From Nageia nagi (lineage: Eukaryota; Pinophyta), in contig JBITNC010000001.1 in assembly GCA_050084985.1 (NCBI GenBank), forward strand, positions 120,900,001 to 120,964,000: a stretch of 64,000 nucleotides of DNA, read 5' to 3'. Numbering within the stretch: position 1 is the stretch's first letter; each line of letters begins with the position of its first letter. Below are positions 25,490 through 37,900 of this stretch, one piece after another. The notes under the pieces were generated by a model, which saw only the letters and a program-made list of their open reading frames with translations, made no database searches and was not told the origin of the DNA. The translations under genes were made by a program, and so were the position numbers.

Positions 25490-25960
25490 CTACTGATAAA
25501 GAATATAAGATATGGATAATGTACTTTGATGGGGACATATGCAAACATGGTTATGGTGTTGGTATTGTATTCAAATCACCTAAGGGATATTTAAGAAGAT
25601 TCTCATTCAAATTCATATGGATACACAAATATTGCTACCAAATATGAAGCCCTCTATTTAGGGTTATCTAAGGTTGTCAATATGGGCATTAGATGCTTGA
25701 TAGTCCATGGCAATTTTGAACTGGTCATCAAGTAAGTCAAAGAGAAGATTAGTGCAAAACACCACTATTTAAAGACTTATAGGAACAAAGTATGGGATCC
25801 TATGGAGTCATTCATGGTAATCAATTTTATCTCTATTCCTAGGAAGTATAATCAAGTGGCTAATTTACTAGTAGGTAAAGAAGCACATTTCAATCCTATT
25901 CATCATAAAAAGGTAGCTATGGAGTTAAATTCCTATATAGGCCATTTGTACCTAACACTG
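25490..25960 (+). pseudogene. Archaeal-type RNase H (aRNH) relic between protease and RT (T2)
   Basis: KIWIMYFDGDICKHGYGVGI at about 25506-25565 is the first strand, with catalytic Asp in YFDGD. After a frameshift near 25610, ATKYEALYLGLSKVVNMGIR carries the catalytic Glu, then LIVHGNFELVIK, where the third Asp (usually in a GDS-like turn) is Asn, and YNQVANLLVGKEA, where the final Asp is also lost. ATxxEAxxxGL is the hallmark of archaeal-like RNase H as found in plant Tat elements and host RNases H, and differs from the Ty3 RNase H that follows the RT. It lies upstream of the RT, which is noteworthy. Confidence 0.82.
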
Positions 25961-26329
25961 TAAACTTTTTGTAAGTATTTGACTTCAATGAACATATTAT
26001 AAATTTTCTTATAAATGAAGCAATAGCTCATACCTTTGGTGTTGAAGAACTACTTGACTATTTCCAAGAGTTAGAAGTTATACAACTTAGAAATAATGTC
26101 ATACCCAAATGTTTGCTTTCTTTTGAACAACTATTTGATTATGAAGATATTCAAAAAGCCAAAATAATGGCTATTCAAAATGAGAGCAATGTTGAGCTAG
26201 AAGTTGAACCTGAAAAATGCATAAAGGTTATATCAAAGTACCTCAAGAAGAAAAAAAAATGATATTTCAGATTTACCATAAGTTCTCCAAGGAAATTATC
26301 TAGAATTATGATGATTTGAAAACATATGA

Positions 26330-27060
26330 TAAGAATGTGATATAACACACTATTGAGCTTGAACGAGAGGCAAAATAATATAGATAGAAGTAGAGGTCAA
26401 TAAATCCAAGAATAGAAGAGGCTATGAAGTAGGAGTTACTTAAAGTCCTAGATGCCAAAATTATATACCCTATAAAGCATTCTTTTTGGGTAGCCAATTT
26501 AGTCCCAGAAAGAAAAAAGAATGGAGAAATCAGGTTGTGCATAGATTTCAAAAACCTAAATCAAGTGTCTCTCAAATACAATTATCCTCTTCCCCTTATG
26601 GACCAAATCTTACACATAGTATCTAGAGCATGCTTTTTTCATTGATTTATGGTTATTCAAGATTCAATCAAATTTGGGTAAAATATGAGGATAAGTTAAA
26701 ATTGCATTCACTACCAAGTGGGGGACATTTTCATTTTAGAGAATGCCTTTTGGTATCTATAATGTTGGGGCTACTTTTCAAAGAGCTATGGACCATGCCT
26801 TTGGTGAATTGATAAATAAGATAATCCTAGTCTACTTGGATGACATCATAGTATTTTCTAATAGTAGAAAATACCACTTAAATCATCTTAGGCAAGCTTT
26901 TAAAAAATGTATAGCATTCAAAATTTCTATCAATCCCAAAAAGTTTGTTTTTATGGTTAACCAAGGAAAATTGCTTGGTCATATTGTCTCATAAAAAGGA
27001 TTAGTAATTGATCCAGATAGAGTGAAAGCTATTGAAGCATTACTTTTACCCTCCAATAAG
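26330..27060 (+). pseudogene. Ty3 reverse transcriptase relic (T2)
   Basis: Finger motif NGEIRLCIDFKNLNQVSLKY at about 26522-26581, then ACFFIDLWLF-like text with the first catalytic Asp, MPFGIYNVGATFQRAMDHAF at 26743-26802 and IILVYLDDIIVFSNSRKYHL with an intact YLDD box. LLGHIVS*KGLVIDPDRVKA follows with a stop at 26992. The region 25960-26330 before it is an acidic linker (VEELLDYFQELEVIQL). Frameshifts near 26600-26740 break it. Confidence 0.92.
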
Positions 27061-27129
27061 AAGGCCTTACAATATTTCCTTAGTCAAATCAATTTTGTTT
27101 GAAAAATTTATTAATGATTTTTAGGAGAT

Positions 27130-27690
27130 TGTTTCTCCAATCACAACAATGTTAAAGAAAGATACTATATTCTTCTAGTCAAAATAAGAAAAGCAAGATT
27201 TTTAAGATATTAAAAAGGCTATAATAGAAGATCCTATTTTTAAAAAATCTAATTTTTCAAAATATTTTATCATGTATGTATATGGAGAAGAGAAAAGTGT
27301 TGCTGCCATTCTAGCACAAAAGGATGAACAAAAGGAAGAACATTCTATTTCCTTTCATAGCTAAACACTACACCAACACAAAATAAGGTACTCATTATTG
27401 AAAAACAAATATTTTCCATAATGCAAGGGCTTAAAAAGTTTAAGCATTATGTGTCCCACAACAAAATCCTTATATATACCATCCATCCAAATGTAAGAAA
27501 TTATGTTATCCAAGGAGATTTGGGTGAAAGAAAGGTTGGTTGGATCACAAGAATAATGGAATATGATATAGAAATTAAACCAACCAAGATGATAAGGGGA
27601 AGATTCCTCTATGAAGACATAGCAAAGGCTATACACATTATTTCTATCATAGAGGATGGAGAGCATCCTAATTAAGAAAGTGATTGGATT
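27130..27690 (+). pseudogene. Ty3-type RNase H relic (T2)
   Basis: AIIEDPIFKKSNFSKYFIMY followed by VYGEEKSVAAILAQKDEQK at about 27217-27330 matches the RT-linked RNase H, although the usual catalytic TDAS segment reads VYGEE. SIMQGLKKFKHYVSHNKILI and ERKVGWITRIMEYDIEIKPT (27421-27675) are the tail. Tat elements are known to carry a decayed RT-linked RNase H alongside an aRNH, and that pattern is seen here. Confidence 0.88.
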
Positions 27691-27769
27691 AACCATTTTA
27701 TTTTTTATTTCAAAATTGGTAAATGTCTTGAATCCTTGGATAGGTTCCAAAGGAGAATATTCAGGTTAA

Positions 27770-28945
27770 TAGCATTAAATTTTATGATGATAGATGATTG
27801 TCTCTATAGGAAGAATTTTGATGATACATTGTTAAGATGTGTGACTTAGGATGAATACCAAAGGATTTTACATGAATTTCATTATAGATTCTCTGGAGGA
27901 CACTATAGTGGTCCTACTACTATAGCAAAAATATTACAAGAGGGCTATTATTGGCCTACTATATTTCAAGATTAATTCAAGATAGCTGAGAGTGTGACAA
28001 ATGCAACAAATATGTGGAAAAAATGAGACAAGTTGCAATGCCTCTCAAGCTTGTAATTATTGAAGATTATTTCCAACAATGGGGTCTAGATTTTATTGGT
28101 GTTATTAACCAAATTCTTCACTAGAAAGCAAGTTTATTCTAACTGCAATAGACTACTTCAAAAGATGGTCAAAATCCATGCCATGCAAGAATGCAGATCA
28201 AGAGATAGTAATTGAAATGATTAAGAGATTTATTACTCACTTTAGCATCCCATAGACTATTGTATCATACAATGGTCTTGCATTTATTAGAGCCAATTTG
28301 TCAAAATTTGTTGCTGAGTATGGGATCTACTAGATTTTCTCTTCAAACTATTGCATGCAAGGGAACAGGCTAGCAGAATCAACAAATAAAAAGTTAACCT
28401 ACACCATTAAAAGAACAATAGAAGGGAATCCTAAATCATGGAATACATAATTAGACTATGCATTATGGGTAGATATGATCAATTTCAAATCAACCATTAA
28501 GACATATCCTTATGCATAAGTATATGGTAAGAGACTAGTATTGCCAATTCATCTTTAGTTATCAAAATTGAAAATCATATAATGTTTGGAAGACTATGAC
28601 TTTGATCCACTACAAATAAGGTTTACTTAGTTAATAAAGTTGGATAAGGAAAGAAACAAAGCATATCATTCCTTTCAACATCAATAATAGATTATTAAGA
28701 AATAGTTTGATAAAAAAAGTCTTCTTGGGTCAAGTTTGAAGTTGAAGATATCATCTTCAAATGGGATGAAGGAAGAGCAGAGCCCAAAAAATTTTAAAAA
28801 ACTTTGATTCCTTATGGAGTGGGCCCTATATCATCATTCAAGCCTTACATAATAATGCATTCAATCTTCAAGATATTACAAGGTCTTGAGAATTATCTAT
28901 TCCACTAAATAGGATCTATTTAAAACATTATCAGGTAGTAGGGTG
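27770..28945 (+). pseudogene. Ty3 integrase relic (T2)
   Basis: Zinc module: LHEFHYRFSGGHYSGPTTIA, GYYWPTIFQD, and the CDKCNKYVEK pair read after a frameshift near 27990. Core: QQWGLDFIGVIN with the first Asp; TIVSYNGLAFI, where the second catalytic Asp is Tyr; LAESTNKKL with the Glu. C-terminal: SLWSGPYIIIQALHNNAFNL is the GPY/F module, ending NRIYLKHYQVVG and a stop at about 28942. Stops are frequent. Confidence 0.88.
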
Positions 28946-29400
28946 ATTCCATAACACCACCAAACTTGTACATTATACTCCATTACTTTTATTTTTAATC
29001 ATTTTGTTGCAAAAAAAAAATAATTAGTTGTATATATTAGTTCATCAATGGTGCACTTCCCAAGAAGGTAGGTAGTCATTAATGCTTACATTAACTAGGC
29101 ATTTGGATGTTAAACTTATCATATGTAAATTGTCTTATCAAAAGGATAGTATTTAAAGAACTAAATTTCCTCAAAAAAACCACCACCCACACCTTACTTT
29201 CTAATTTAAATCTAGCATGCTTGAATTAAATGTAATCCTACATGTCATCCCTGACATCATACTCTACGTGAACCCTAACATTTCTTGTTCATTAATTACC
29301 ATTAATAAATATTGATCGTAAACCTTAGGCAAATAAAAAATACTCCTTGACCTCTTATTTTCTCACTTAGCGAATTTCAAAGCCCAAGTTTTCAAGAGTT
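28946..29400 (+). other. Spacer after pol of T2
   Basis: Begins with a short A-run (29010) and holds no recognisable domain. It separates integrase from the 3' accessory coding-like region. Confidence 0.5.
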
Positions 29401-31580
29401 GCAAAGCATATTGTCTATAGAGCTTTTGGTGCAAGGTGTAGAAGAGTATCAAGCTTTATCTTATGGAGGTCATATGTATTTGATGCTTACCCAGCTACAT
29501 AAAGGTTATTGAACACCATGATAAGAACTAAGGAATTGGTAATGATTGAGGAAGAGGGGGTGGATGCTAACTTGATAGCGATTCATAAGGAGTACCTAGA
29601 GAATGCTCCCAATGTCAACTAGATGGAGGAAGGAGTTATGAATCATATGGATACTTAGTGAGTAAAACCTGAAAGAATATTATTGTAGCACTAGATACCA
29701 AAAATTGTAGGCAAAGAGAATTCATTAACTAAATAAAGAAGAAATGGTATGCTAGATCAAGGCTTGCAATATTATGTGCCCTATGAGTCCTTTACCTATC
29801 TAGAGCTCCTTTTCTCCATCACACTTAGGCATAACCTATAGGGATATGAGGTTAAAGATTATAAGGAGCAAAACAAGGGAGAAATAGATTCCAAGTACCA
29901 AAATAATATCTTGTTGGATACTCCCAAAAGGTAATTATACATACATTTGCAATCCTTTTTTATTAGATCTTCCATATCAAGAAGCAAATCAATCTCAAGA
30001 TTGAAAAGGCTAATTTTTATCAAAATGAGAATAAAATATTGGACTAGATTGGTATAAAAGTAGATGCACTAAGCTCCTACATAGCTACAACATTATCTCA
30101 TTTGAGAAATCATAGGAAATATAGGTCTTGCAGGCATTGGTAATTATTCTTGGGAAAAAAACCCAAATTGAGGCAAAGCCATGATGGGAATGGCATACAA
30201 TATTATTAAGGCACATATTTTCTATGATTTTCCTACCTTCATCTCAAATGAGGTTAAAAAAATTGTTTAATATTGAAAATTTGATTTTGGGCACTCATCA
30301 TACTTGTGGTTGCTTATAGTCCATCAAAATTTGGAAGCTCTGATGGAAGGAGGGCTTTAGATTGAATTGGTAACTCTATCCATAGCACCCATACCAATTG
30401 ATCTAAGAGTGCTAATGTTTACAAAATTCCTTGGCTCATATTATGAGTTTATGGAAAAATTATTCATCCTAGTATTGCATATTCTTATGGGGAGGGTTAC
30501 TCATAGATTGCACCGATAAACAATGGATGAGATGCAAGGAGGAAACAACATTAGAGACTAGTATTTTTTGAATAACTATACTATTATAATAAGGTATGGG
30601 TATTTTGAAAAAAAATTTGCTACCAAAATTTGTTACCCTCAATTATACTCTTTAAAAATGGTAGGAAAAAGTGTGCTATAGAAACTAAGTATGGGTTAGG
30701 GGGTAATTTTAAACCCATTATCAAAATGCATGCCACCACTACAAATTTTACTTTAATGGAAATAGGTTCTAATGATGAGTTAGCAATTTTATTGTATAAA
30801 ATTTTAAATTAGATAGGGTATATGCCCCTTAGATGTATGATCTAGTGGGTGATATTACAAAAATAATAAAATCAAATAAAAAATATCTAGCATTTGGGCA
30901 TGAACCTCGACCTCATATTGAATATTTTGTAAATTAAACTGAGTAAGAAACCAATGTATCCCTAGAATGGAAGTTCAAAATTTTGGATAAGGCATGGATG
31001 GCCTTATATGGTGTCAAAAATTATAAATATATGAGGTTAGAAGATAGGAATTATATTTAGCCCTATAATAATTCTCAGTTGCAAGATGAGTTGGGTTGGG
31101 GTCCCAACAAGATTAAAAATTTTACCAAGTTCAAATTTGAGTAAACCACTAAATCAATGCATGTTGAAACCATGCCTTTGGTAAATTTAGATTAAATCAA
31201 TAAAGCATGTTGAGTATTTGAAATATCCATTTTAGAAAAAAGGAAATCCACTACTCAAAATTCAACAATAGATGGTGAGAGAAGATCAACCATTGGCCCA
31301 GCAGGCACAACAACTTCAAAATCCAAAGAAGAGAAAAGTAGGTGAAGCCTTTGATTTATGGCAACTTTGTAAAAAGAAAAAGGAAGCTCAAGTAACAATA
31401 GTTGTTGCTTCCTAGGAGTTCTTCAAAGAAAAAGATAAAAATAATTAGATCACTATCCATAGGGAAATAAATCCTATAGGAAAACCAAGTGTCAAAAAAG
31501 AAGGCACTTACCAGTAAACCACCTAAGGTTAAAAGCACATACACACCATTTCCTAAGAAATAAGCCATGAATAGCTTGAA
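29401..31580 (+). pseudogene. 3' accessory ORF relic of T2, with PKKRKV nuclear-localisation-like motif
   Basis: Protein-like text interrupted by stops runs along the plus strand: KELVMIEEEGVDANLIAIHK near 29530, the open piece 30630-30812 (FKNGRKKCAIETKYGLGGNF), SLEWKFKILDKAWMALYGVK near 30960-31020, and at about 31310-31415 QLQNPKKRKVGEAFDLWQLC followed by KKKKEAQVTIV. PKKRKV (31323-31340) equals the classical monopartite nuclear-localisation signal; a second basic cluster KKKK follows. I do not recognise the family. Extra ORFs between pol and the 3' LTR are known in some Tat-group elements, so an element-encoded accessory protein is the likeliest reading. Confidence 0.55.
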
Positions 31581-31699
31581 CCAAGTATAGGGTAAACTAA
31601 ATTAGTGGATGTTGAAGAAACCCAAAGGCCCCAAAGCACTAACACCATTATTTATTAAGATGCTCAAGAAGAAATGGGGGATGAAGTGCAACAAGGGGG

Positions 31700-32900
31700 A
31701 TGAAATGTAACTAGGACATAGCAATGGGAGGTGATGCAGGTAGATATGGATATGATGATGATAAAAAATATTTGAACAAAAAGAAAGACTCCAACCTAAA
31801 ATATAAGAAAATTGTAGAAGGAAAATCCCTAGTAGATGAAGAAGAAGAGGATGTACAAATTATAGCCTCTACAGAGAAAGCAACACAAAATCTTACTTAC
31901 AATACTCCATCTTTCACCTTAGGATCAGGTGTCTCTCCCCATTATTTAATTCTTTTTATTTTTTCTACTCAAGTATTAGAGCCCATAGATTGGGCAACAT
32001 TTATTAATAAGCCCCCTATGCTCTAAAGCAATAGGAAATAATTTTGAGTAAAGTAACAGAAATGGGGGATATCAAAATTGCTTAGATGTTTTTCAAATAA
32101 GGGTAATTAGATAGAACCCCCATGGCTATGATAAATGTAAATATGAAGAATGCTTTAGTTGTAGAATATTCTAGGTTTTTGGTTAATACTTCCCTAGCAA
32201 CTGGTAAGAGTCTCCAATCCATGGAGGATAAAATAGAGAAACTAAATAAAAAGATTGATCAATATAAGAAGGACTGATCCTAGAAAGATAAAATGATAGT
32301 CAAGTTGTAGAATCAAAACAAAGAGTTAATTGAAAAAATGACCAAGTTAAGTCTAAGCATGAAAAAATCCTTGAAGAGGCTAAGGTTGAGCTAGAAAATA
32401 TGAAAAAAATAGATTGAATACCTAAAATCTCAAGCCACTATGATTGAAAGCAAAAGGCTTAGCAGATTGAAGAGGAATTTAAGAAAACAATAGCGATAAA
32501 TAAAGTACTAAATGATGATAAGGTTAAGCTACTACAAATTGTCAAAAAATTTATAAAAACCTTGGTTGAGTAGATAGGAGAGAAATTGCTTAGCATGTTC
32601 CAGCTACATCTATTGAAGAATCAAACATAACAAGCTCTCCAATAGTATGTTGGTTAGATTGTACTTCATAAACTAACCTTATCAATCCCTAGAACAACAA
32701 TTGAAGGATACAAAGTTGGCTTAGGGACTTAAAAAAAAAGATCTAGCTATAATAAATCTAAGGCCCAAATATACAATTCTAAGAAGAACAAAGGATATAT
32801 GTGATCTACAAGATTTAGTGTTTATCCTAGACATGGAAAAACATCAACTTAGAATAGAGATTGGTTTTGTAAATAAATTCTTTCATTCTTTAGTTTAATT
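31700..32900 (+). pseudogene. 3' accessory coiled-coil coding relic of T2
   Basis: Open stretch 31724-32026 begins MGGDAGRYGYDDDKKYLNKK and is acidic (LVDEEEEDVQIIAST). At 32218-32330 SMEDKIEKLNKKIDQYKKD and KELIEKMTK, then in another frame KSKHEKILEEAKVELENMKK and NDDKVKLLQIVKKFIKTLVE, show heptad-like spacing of Leu/Ile typical of coiled coils. Several TAG/TAA stops and frameshifts. It may be the C-terminal half of the same accessory protein as the preceding relic. From 32900 to the LTR at 33308 the text is weaker. Confidence 0.5.
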
Positions 32901-33307
32901 AAAGGCCCCCAAATTATGAACTAGATGTAAAGGGTAGCATCAACAATGGGTGGTGAATATCAAATAGTTTTTGGGATATTCATTTTTTGATAAACAAATT
33001 TAAACTTACAACTAATAAGTGACTTAGCCCAAGAAGCATATCAAGATTTTTGTATACTGGGATACTAGATAGGTGCTGATGAGCTTTAGAGTAAATTTGG
33101 GTAAGATACAAGTAATTCCTATTTTTTCATAAGTGGAAAATCAAGATTTAAAGGATCTATATAAGAAGTTGCAATCTCTTCTTCCTTTAGAGATAGTTCT
33201 ACTACCAGAAGTCCTAACAAAGGATCCAGTTGGGCAAGTGAGTGGAAGTAGCCAATAAGAGTTTAATAATTCAGCAAGTTAACCACCCTAAGAGTTTTTA
33301 GAAGATT

Positions 33308-35203
33308 GTTATTCCTTCATAATTACACTCTTATGGATGGTAACATCTTACTATTCCTTCATTATTTATTCTTTTATTCTTTCTCAATAAGATTCATGCT
33401 TTTAATTCCCATTTCTTAACCCCCTTTCATTCTTTTGTAAATATTGCAATGAGTGTATAGTCTTTATACTTTGTCATTTTTGTCAATTTTGTTAAGTCTA
33501 GGAAAGTTTGAGTCATGTTTACATTGCCAGGTCTTAATATTATAAATTTTAGTTAAAAACACACATTTTGTTTAGGGTGAGTATTATGTCTAGTCATTTG
33601 GATTAGATCTAGGAATCATATATAGTCCATTATAATGACTGTTAGTCTTTTAAAGCTAGCTAAGTCTTCTTTGGATCTCATTACTAGGTGTCATTATGTA
33701 AACTTGAGTCTTCATTGATAACTATACATAGGTCTAAGGATGAAAGGCAATTTTATTTTATTTAAGTCATGTCCAAGAAGTAATGTAACATGTAAGGAAA
33801 GTAAATATCTAAGTCCAAATTCAAGTATTATAAGAGTTCAAGTTTGTAAATTTTAGATTTTGTAAAACCAAATACTCTTTCTAGGTAGTATTGTAAATAT
33901 GAGTCATTATTTAGTCAAAAAAAATCAATGTGTAAGGATCTAAATCCTAAATATTTTTAGAAAAAAGTTGTATCATATAATAAGAATCAGTAGGCACTAA
34001 GTCAATCCATCAACAAGTGTTATTGAAGGACCAAGAAGAGGGATATATTTTAGTATGTTCATTCTATAGAACTTGCATATTTTAAGTGATGACATCACAC
34101 CTTTTGTTAAAAATTGATGGGTGATAAGGCAAATCCTAATCAGTCAATAGACCCCATTAAAGCAAGTAAAACTTGTTGAGCTGAAAATAGAATTGTGAGA
34201 TAAAGGGAACACTTGGGTCCACTTTAAAATTAAGAGTGTTTGACACCTAGGGCTCTATAATGTGTCAACTTTAACTAATTTCCACATGGTATTACCATTC
34301 CTTCCTTAGGCTTCAATGTTTAATCTTGCATTTCCCTCACAGATCCCACAACCCAAAGCTACAATGATCTTCATAAATGGTTATAGGAAGTTATATGGAT
34401 GTTGATAGAGCATAGAGATAAATCATACCAATTAAGTTGATGGACCATACCTTGATAACTTAGCTATAGTTGCAATATGATACAATCAAGAAAAATCTAA
34501 GATATTATGGCTAGAAGGTACATAAATTTAGAGTTCGTAGATTCATAAACATTGGCGATGATTCTACTTAGTTACTATGTAATCTAGCATAGTTGTAGAT
34601 TGAAGTTATACATTTGTAAATAACTCTTTGAATTGGTTCTTAATCAATAAGGAAATTAAGGGTAGTAATGGTGGATAACCACCCAATTGTAAATATATTC
34701 ATATAAATAGTGGACTGTTAGAGGTCCAAAAGGTCAGACATTTTAGCAAAGTTTCCCAATGTATAAGTACTTTCATATGTGATAATATAATATAATGATG
34801 TTTTACCCTCTACATTTTGTGGATGTTGTTATGTTTGTGAGCATTATATACGAAACATTATCTTAAGTTGTGGTTGTGCATTGCAACTATGAGACCCCAA
34901 GGGTAAGATAGTTATTCTATTCTTAATCTTGGCTATGGATTATTTCCTATGTAGTAATACCCTGGCTGATTAGTTTTAGTTTTCTTTATATAGTTTATTT
35001 ATCTATTTATTTCTTGTTAATCTTGCCCTTTTATCTCTTTCTATTTACTTTTAACCTCTTACATAGATAGGAACTAGCCTATAACCTAGAGATTGAGTAG
35101 AAAACTCCTCATGAGCACATTGTCCCACCACATCCCGCTCTTTCAAGGACCCTACTATTGCAAGAAATGGAGAACTAGACCAAACCAAAACTTCAAGGTT
35201 ACA
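33308..35203 (+). repeat. Right LTR of T2
   Basis: Starts TGTTATTCCTTCATAATTAC and ends CAAGGTTACA, matching 20950-22818. Only a poor polypurine tract (AGAAGA) stands before it. The LINE continues immediately after its end. Confidence 0.92.
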
Positions 35204-36200
35204 TTATAATAATTAACAAATACCACATAAGAAGAAGTTGAATATGATTAAAGCTCCAAATGATGGGTAGAATCTAAGAGAATGACCTTCTCAAAAATTA
35301 AATTAGAGGTAGAATGATAGAAGAGGATATTGCAAATGGATGACAACACACTCTAGAGAAAAGTGGGGGTCACAATTCTAACGTGGTCATTAATAAAGCT
35401 TATAAATTAGAATATTAGAGTAATTAACTCCCCTAGTAGAAAAATATCCTTCAAGGATGTATGGAATGACTGTAAACCTAATATAGTACTAATTTAGGAG
35501 TCCAAGGTTAATTAGGGATATGTTATTGATGTAAAAAGAAAGTTTTCAAGAGAGGCTAAATTTAATTGGAGAGATTCATATTGAGCATTAGGAGGATTAA
35601 TTACTATATGGAATTCTAAGACAATCAAAATTACATAAGTATAAGGTTAACCTGAATCAAGAAGGTATATCCATTCTTTTATATTTTTAGCTGAATCTAA
35701 TTTTGAGTTTGTTATTACAAACTTATATGCACCTAATGAGTCTTTAGAAAGAAGTAATATATTTGAGCAATTATCCATGGAAATATATCCTTACAAGATA
35801 GTCCACAAATAATTATGGGGGATTTTAACACAATTATCCACCCACATAAAATGGTAGGGGGCACTAAGGAAGAAAAGAGTAATTTAGCATTTTTGAAGAA
35901 GTTTCTAGATAAAAATGGCTTGATTGATCTTGAACTATTAGGAGTAGAGTATACCTAGAATAATATGAGATTATATGGGGAGTTAATACAAACTAAATTT
36001 GATATAGTACATTGGTCTTCTAATTGTTTAGCTCAATTTCCTAACTATTGTTTAGTGGCACAAATAAAGATAATGTCAAACCATACTGCTCTTCTTCTTT
36101 AGGCTTTTCCTATTACAAGGAAGAGAGCCCTCTTTTGGTTTGAGACCATGTGGCTATCCCATCCAAAAATTTGGATAGAATTTAGGATTGTTGAAGTATT
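35204..36200 (+). pseudogene. L1-type LINE ORF2: endonuclease domain relic
   Basis: After about 200 bases of ORF1 tail or spacer, ORF2 text starts near 35408 with NIRVINSPSRKISFKDVW (first codon of the WNIRG-like motif is TAG). NIVLI*ESKV gives the catalytic Glu region, ALGGLITIWNSKTIKIT and FVITNLYAPNESLERS follow, then GDFNTIIHPHKMVGGTKEEK and KNGLIDLELLGVEYT*NN. These are the successive blocks of the AP-endonuclease-like domain that nicks the target DNA. Stops at Gln and Trp codons are common. Confidence 0.9.
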
Positions 36201-37900
36201 ATAAATAGAGTAATAATGATGTTTTATGTGGCAAGAAAACTATAAAAATGTCAACAAGATGCTAAAAAATGGAGTTAATAAGTATTTCAATATATAGCAA
36301 GAGAAAAGGAGGAATTTTACCATAGAATTGATGAAGTGGAATGAATGATCCATGAGTGGAAGAAATGAGGAAATAGCCTCTCTTAAGAAAGAACTAAAAG
36401 CAACATATCAAGAAATTCTAAAAATGAAAGAGATACATTGGAGACAAAAGTCGATACTTTAATGGGTTAAGTAAGGAGATAGAAATACTATTTTTTTCAA
36501 AATAACTACAATGAAAAGGATGGTATTCAATAAAGTTAGGGGTATTAAAAATATTGATGTAAGTGTCACAAATGATGATATAGAGATGAAGGAGATAGGT
36601 ATAGATTTATATAGGAACTTGTTATCAAAGGAGGCAAAAGAGGACTAAGGTGTAATCGAGACACTGTTTAGGAACATCCCAACTCTTATTAATGAGGATT
36701 ATAATCAAAAGTTTATTGAGGTATTTTAATAGGAGATTATATATACACTAATGGATATGGGAAAGGATAAAGCATCAATACTTGATGGATTTTCTACCAT
36801 ATTCTTTCAATATTGTTGGAATATTAAGGATAAATATGTGACAAAAGTAATGCAATAATATCAAAACAATGGCTCTTTACTAAAAAACTAGAATAATTTT
36901 TTTTAACATTGATACTAAGGTCTATGGTACCATTGATTTGAAGGATTCTAAACAAATCATTTTATGTAATACCATTTACAAAATTACTTACAAATAGAAT
37001 GAGGGAGATATTACCAAAAATCATTTCGATTGAGCAATATGGATTCATCAAGAAAACATAGATAGTTGATGGGATAATCTTGGTGCATGAAATAGTGCAC
37101 CCTATAAATTGAAAAAGGAATAAGGAATGCTTATCAAGTTGGATATGCATAAGTCATATGATAAAGTTTAGTGTTGGTTTCTAGATCAAGTCTTGCTAAG
37201 GTTTGGCTTTAGTGAGTAATGGTGAAGCTAGATCAAACTATGTATGACAATGCCTATTATTTTAGTCCTTATTAATGGTGAGATCATAGGATTATTTAAG
37301 ACAAGTATAGTATTGAGGTATATGGATCCCATTTCCCATACCTCTTCATCACTATGGAAAAGTTGCTTGGGAGAACTTTGAAGTTTGAAAGATAGAGGAA
37401 GGTTAGAGGGATTTTTGTGGCCCCATAATATGAACCTATGACACATCATCAATTCATTGATAATATTATAATGATGGATAGACCTTGAATTAGAGAAGCC
37501 CAAGGATTGAAGAGACTTTTAGATGTATATGAAAAAGGCCTCCAACCATAAGGTAAACAATGATAAGACTAGCATTTTATTTTTTAATACTCCATAATGG
37601 AGGAAAGAGGTAATTGCAAGAATATTTCAATGCCAAATTAGTTCCTTCTACATAATATAGTTAGGAATATCACTCCTTGAAGGGAGGGTTCAAAGAAACT
37701 TTTGGATAAGAGTTATGAATATGTTTGATAAGAAGTTGACTAGTAATAAAGGTACCTTATTAAGCCTAGTAGGAAATTTAGTTAGTGAAGGCCACTCTTC
37801 AAAGTATTCCATTTTATATGGTCAACATATTCAAAATACCTACTCTTGTTACCCATAATATTGACCAAATTTAAGCAACACTCATTTGGAGAGGGGTGGA
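36201..37900 (+). pseudogene. L1-type LINE ORF2: reverse transcriptase relic
   Basis: GDRNTIFFKITTMKRMVFNK at about 36475 opens the RT. MGKDKASILDGFSTIFFQYC at about 36756-36815 is the usual GK.KAPGPDGF block with substitutions. MLIKLDMHKSYDKV at about 37128 carries the first catalytic Asp; QVLLRFGFSE and VLINGEIIGLFKTS follow. The active-site box at about 37448 reads HQFIDNIIMMD, so the second Asp of F.DD is Asn. YLG-like text and LEGRVQRNFWIRVMNMFDKK come after. Frameshifts and stops break the chain, so this copy cannot make RT. Confidence 0.9.

Larger units (their letters stand above)
20950..35203 (+). mobile_element. T2: Tat-like Ty3/gypsy element with archaeal-type RNase H and long 3' region
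   Basis: Direct repeats of about 1.9 kb (20950-22818 and 33308-35203) bound a 10.5-kb interior: gag, protease, a second (archaeal-type) RNase H, RT, Ty3 RNase H, integrase, then 4.3 kb of non-pol sequence with further coding relics. The extra RNase H and the long 3' region are marks of the plant Tat group. No clear primer site follows the left LTR, the 3' polypurine tract is weak, and flanking bases (AATCT against TTATA) do not show a target duplication. It lies between the two halves of a LINE, so it is younger than the LINE. Confidence 0.85.
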
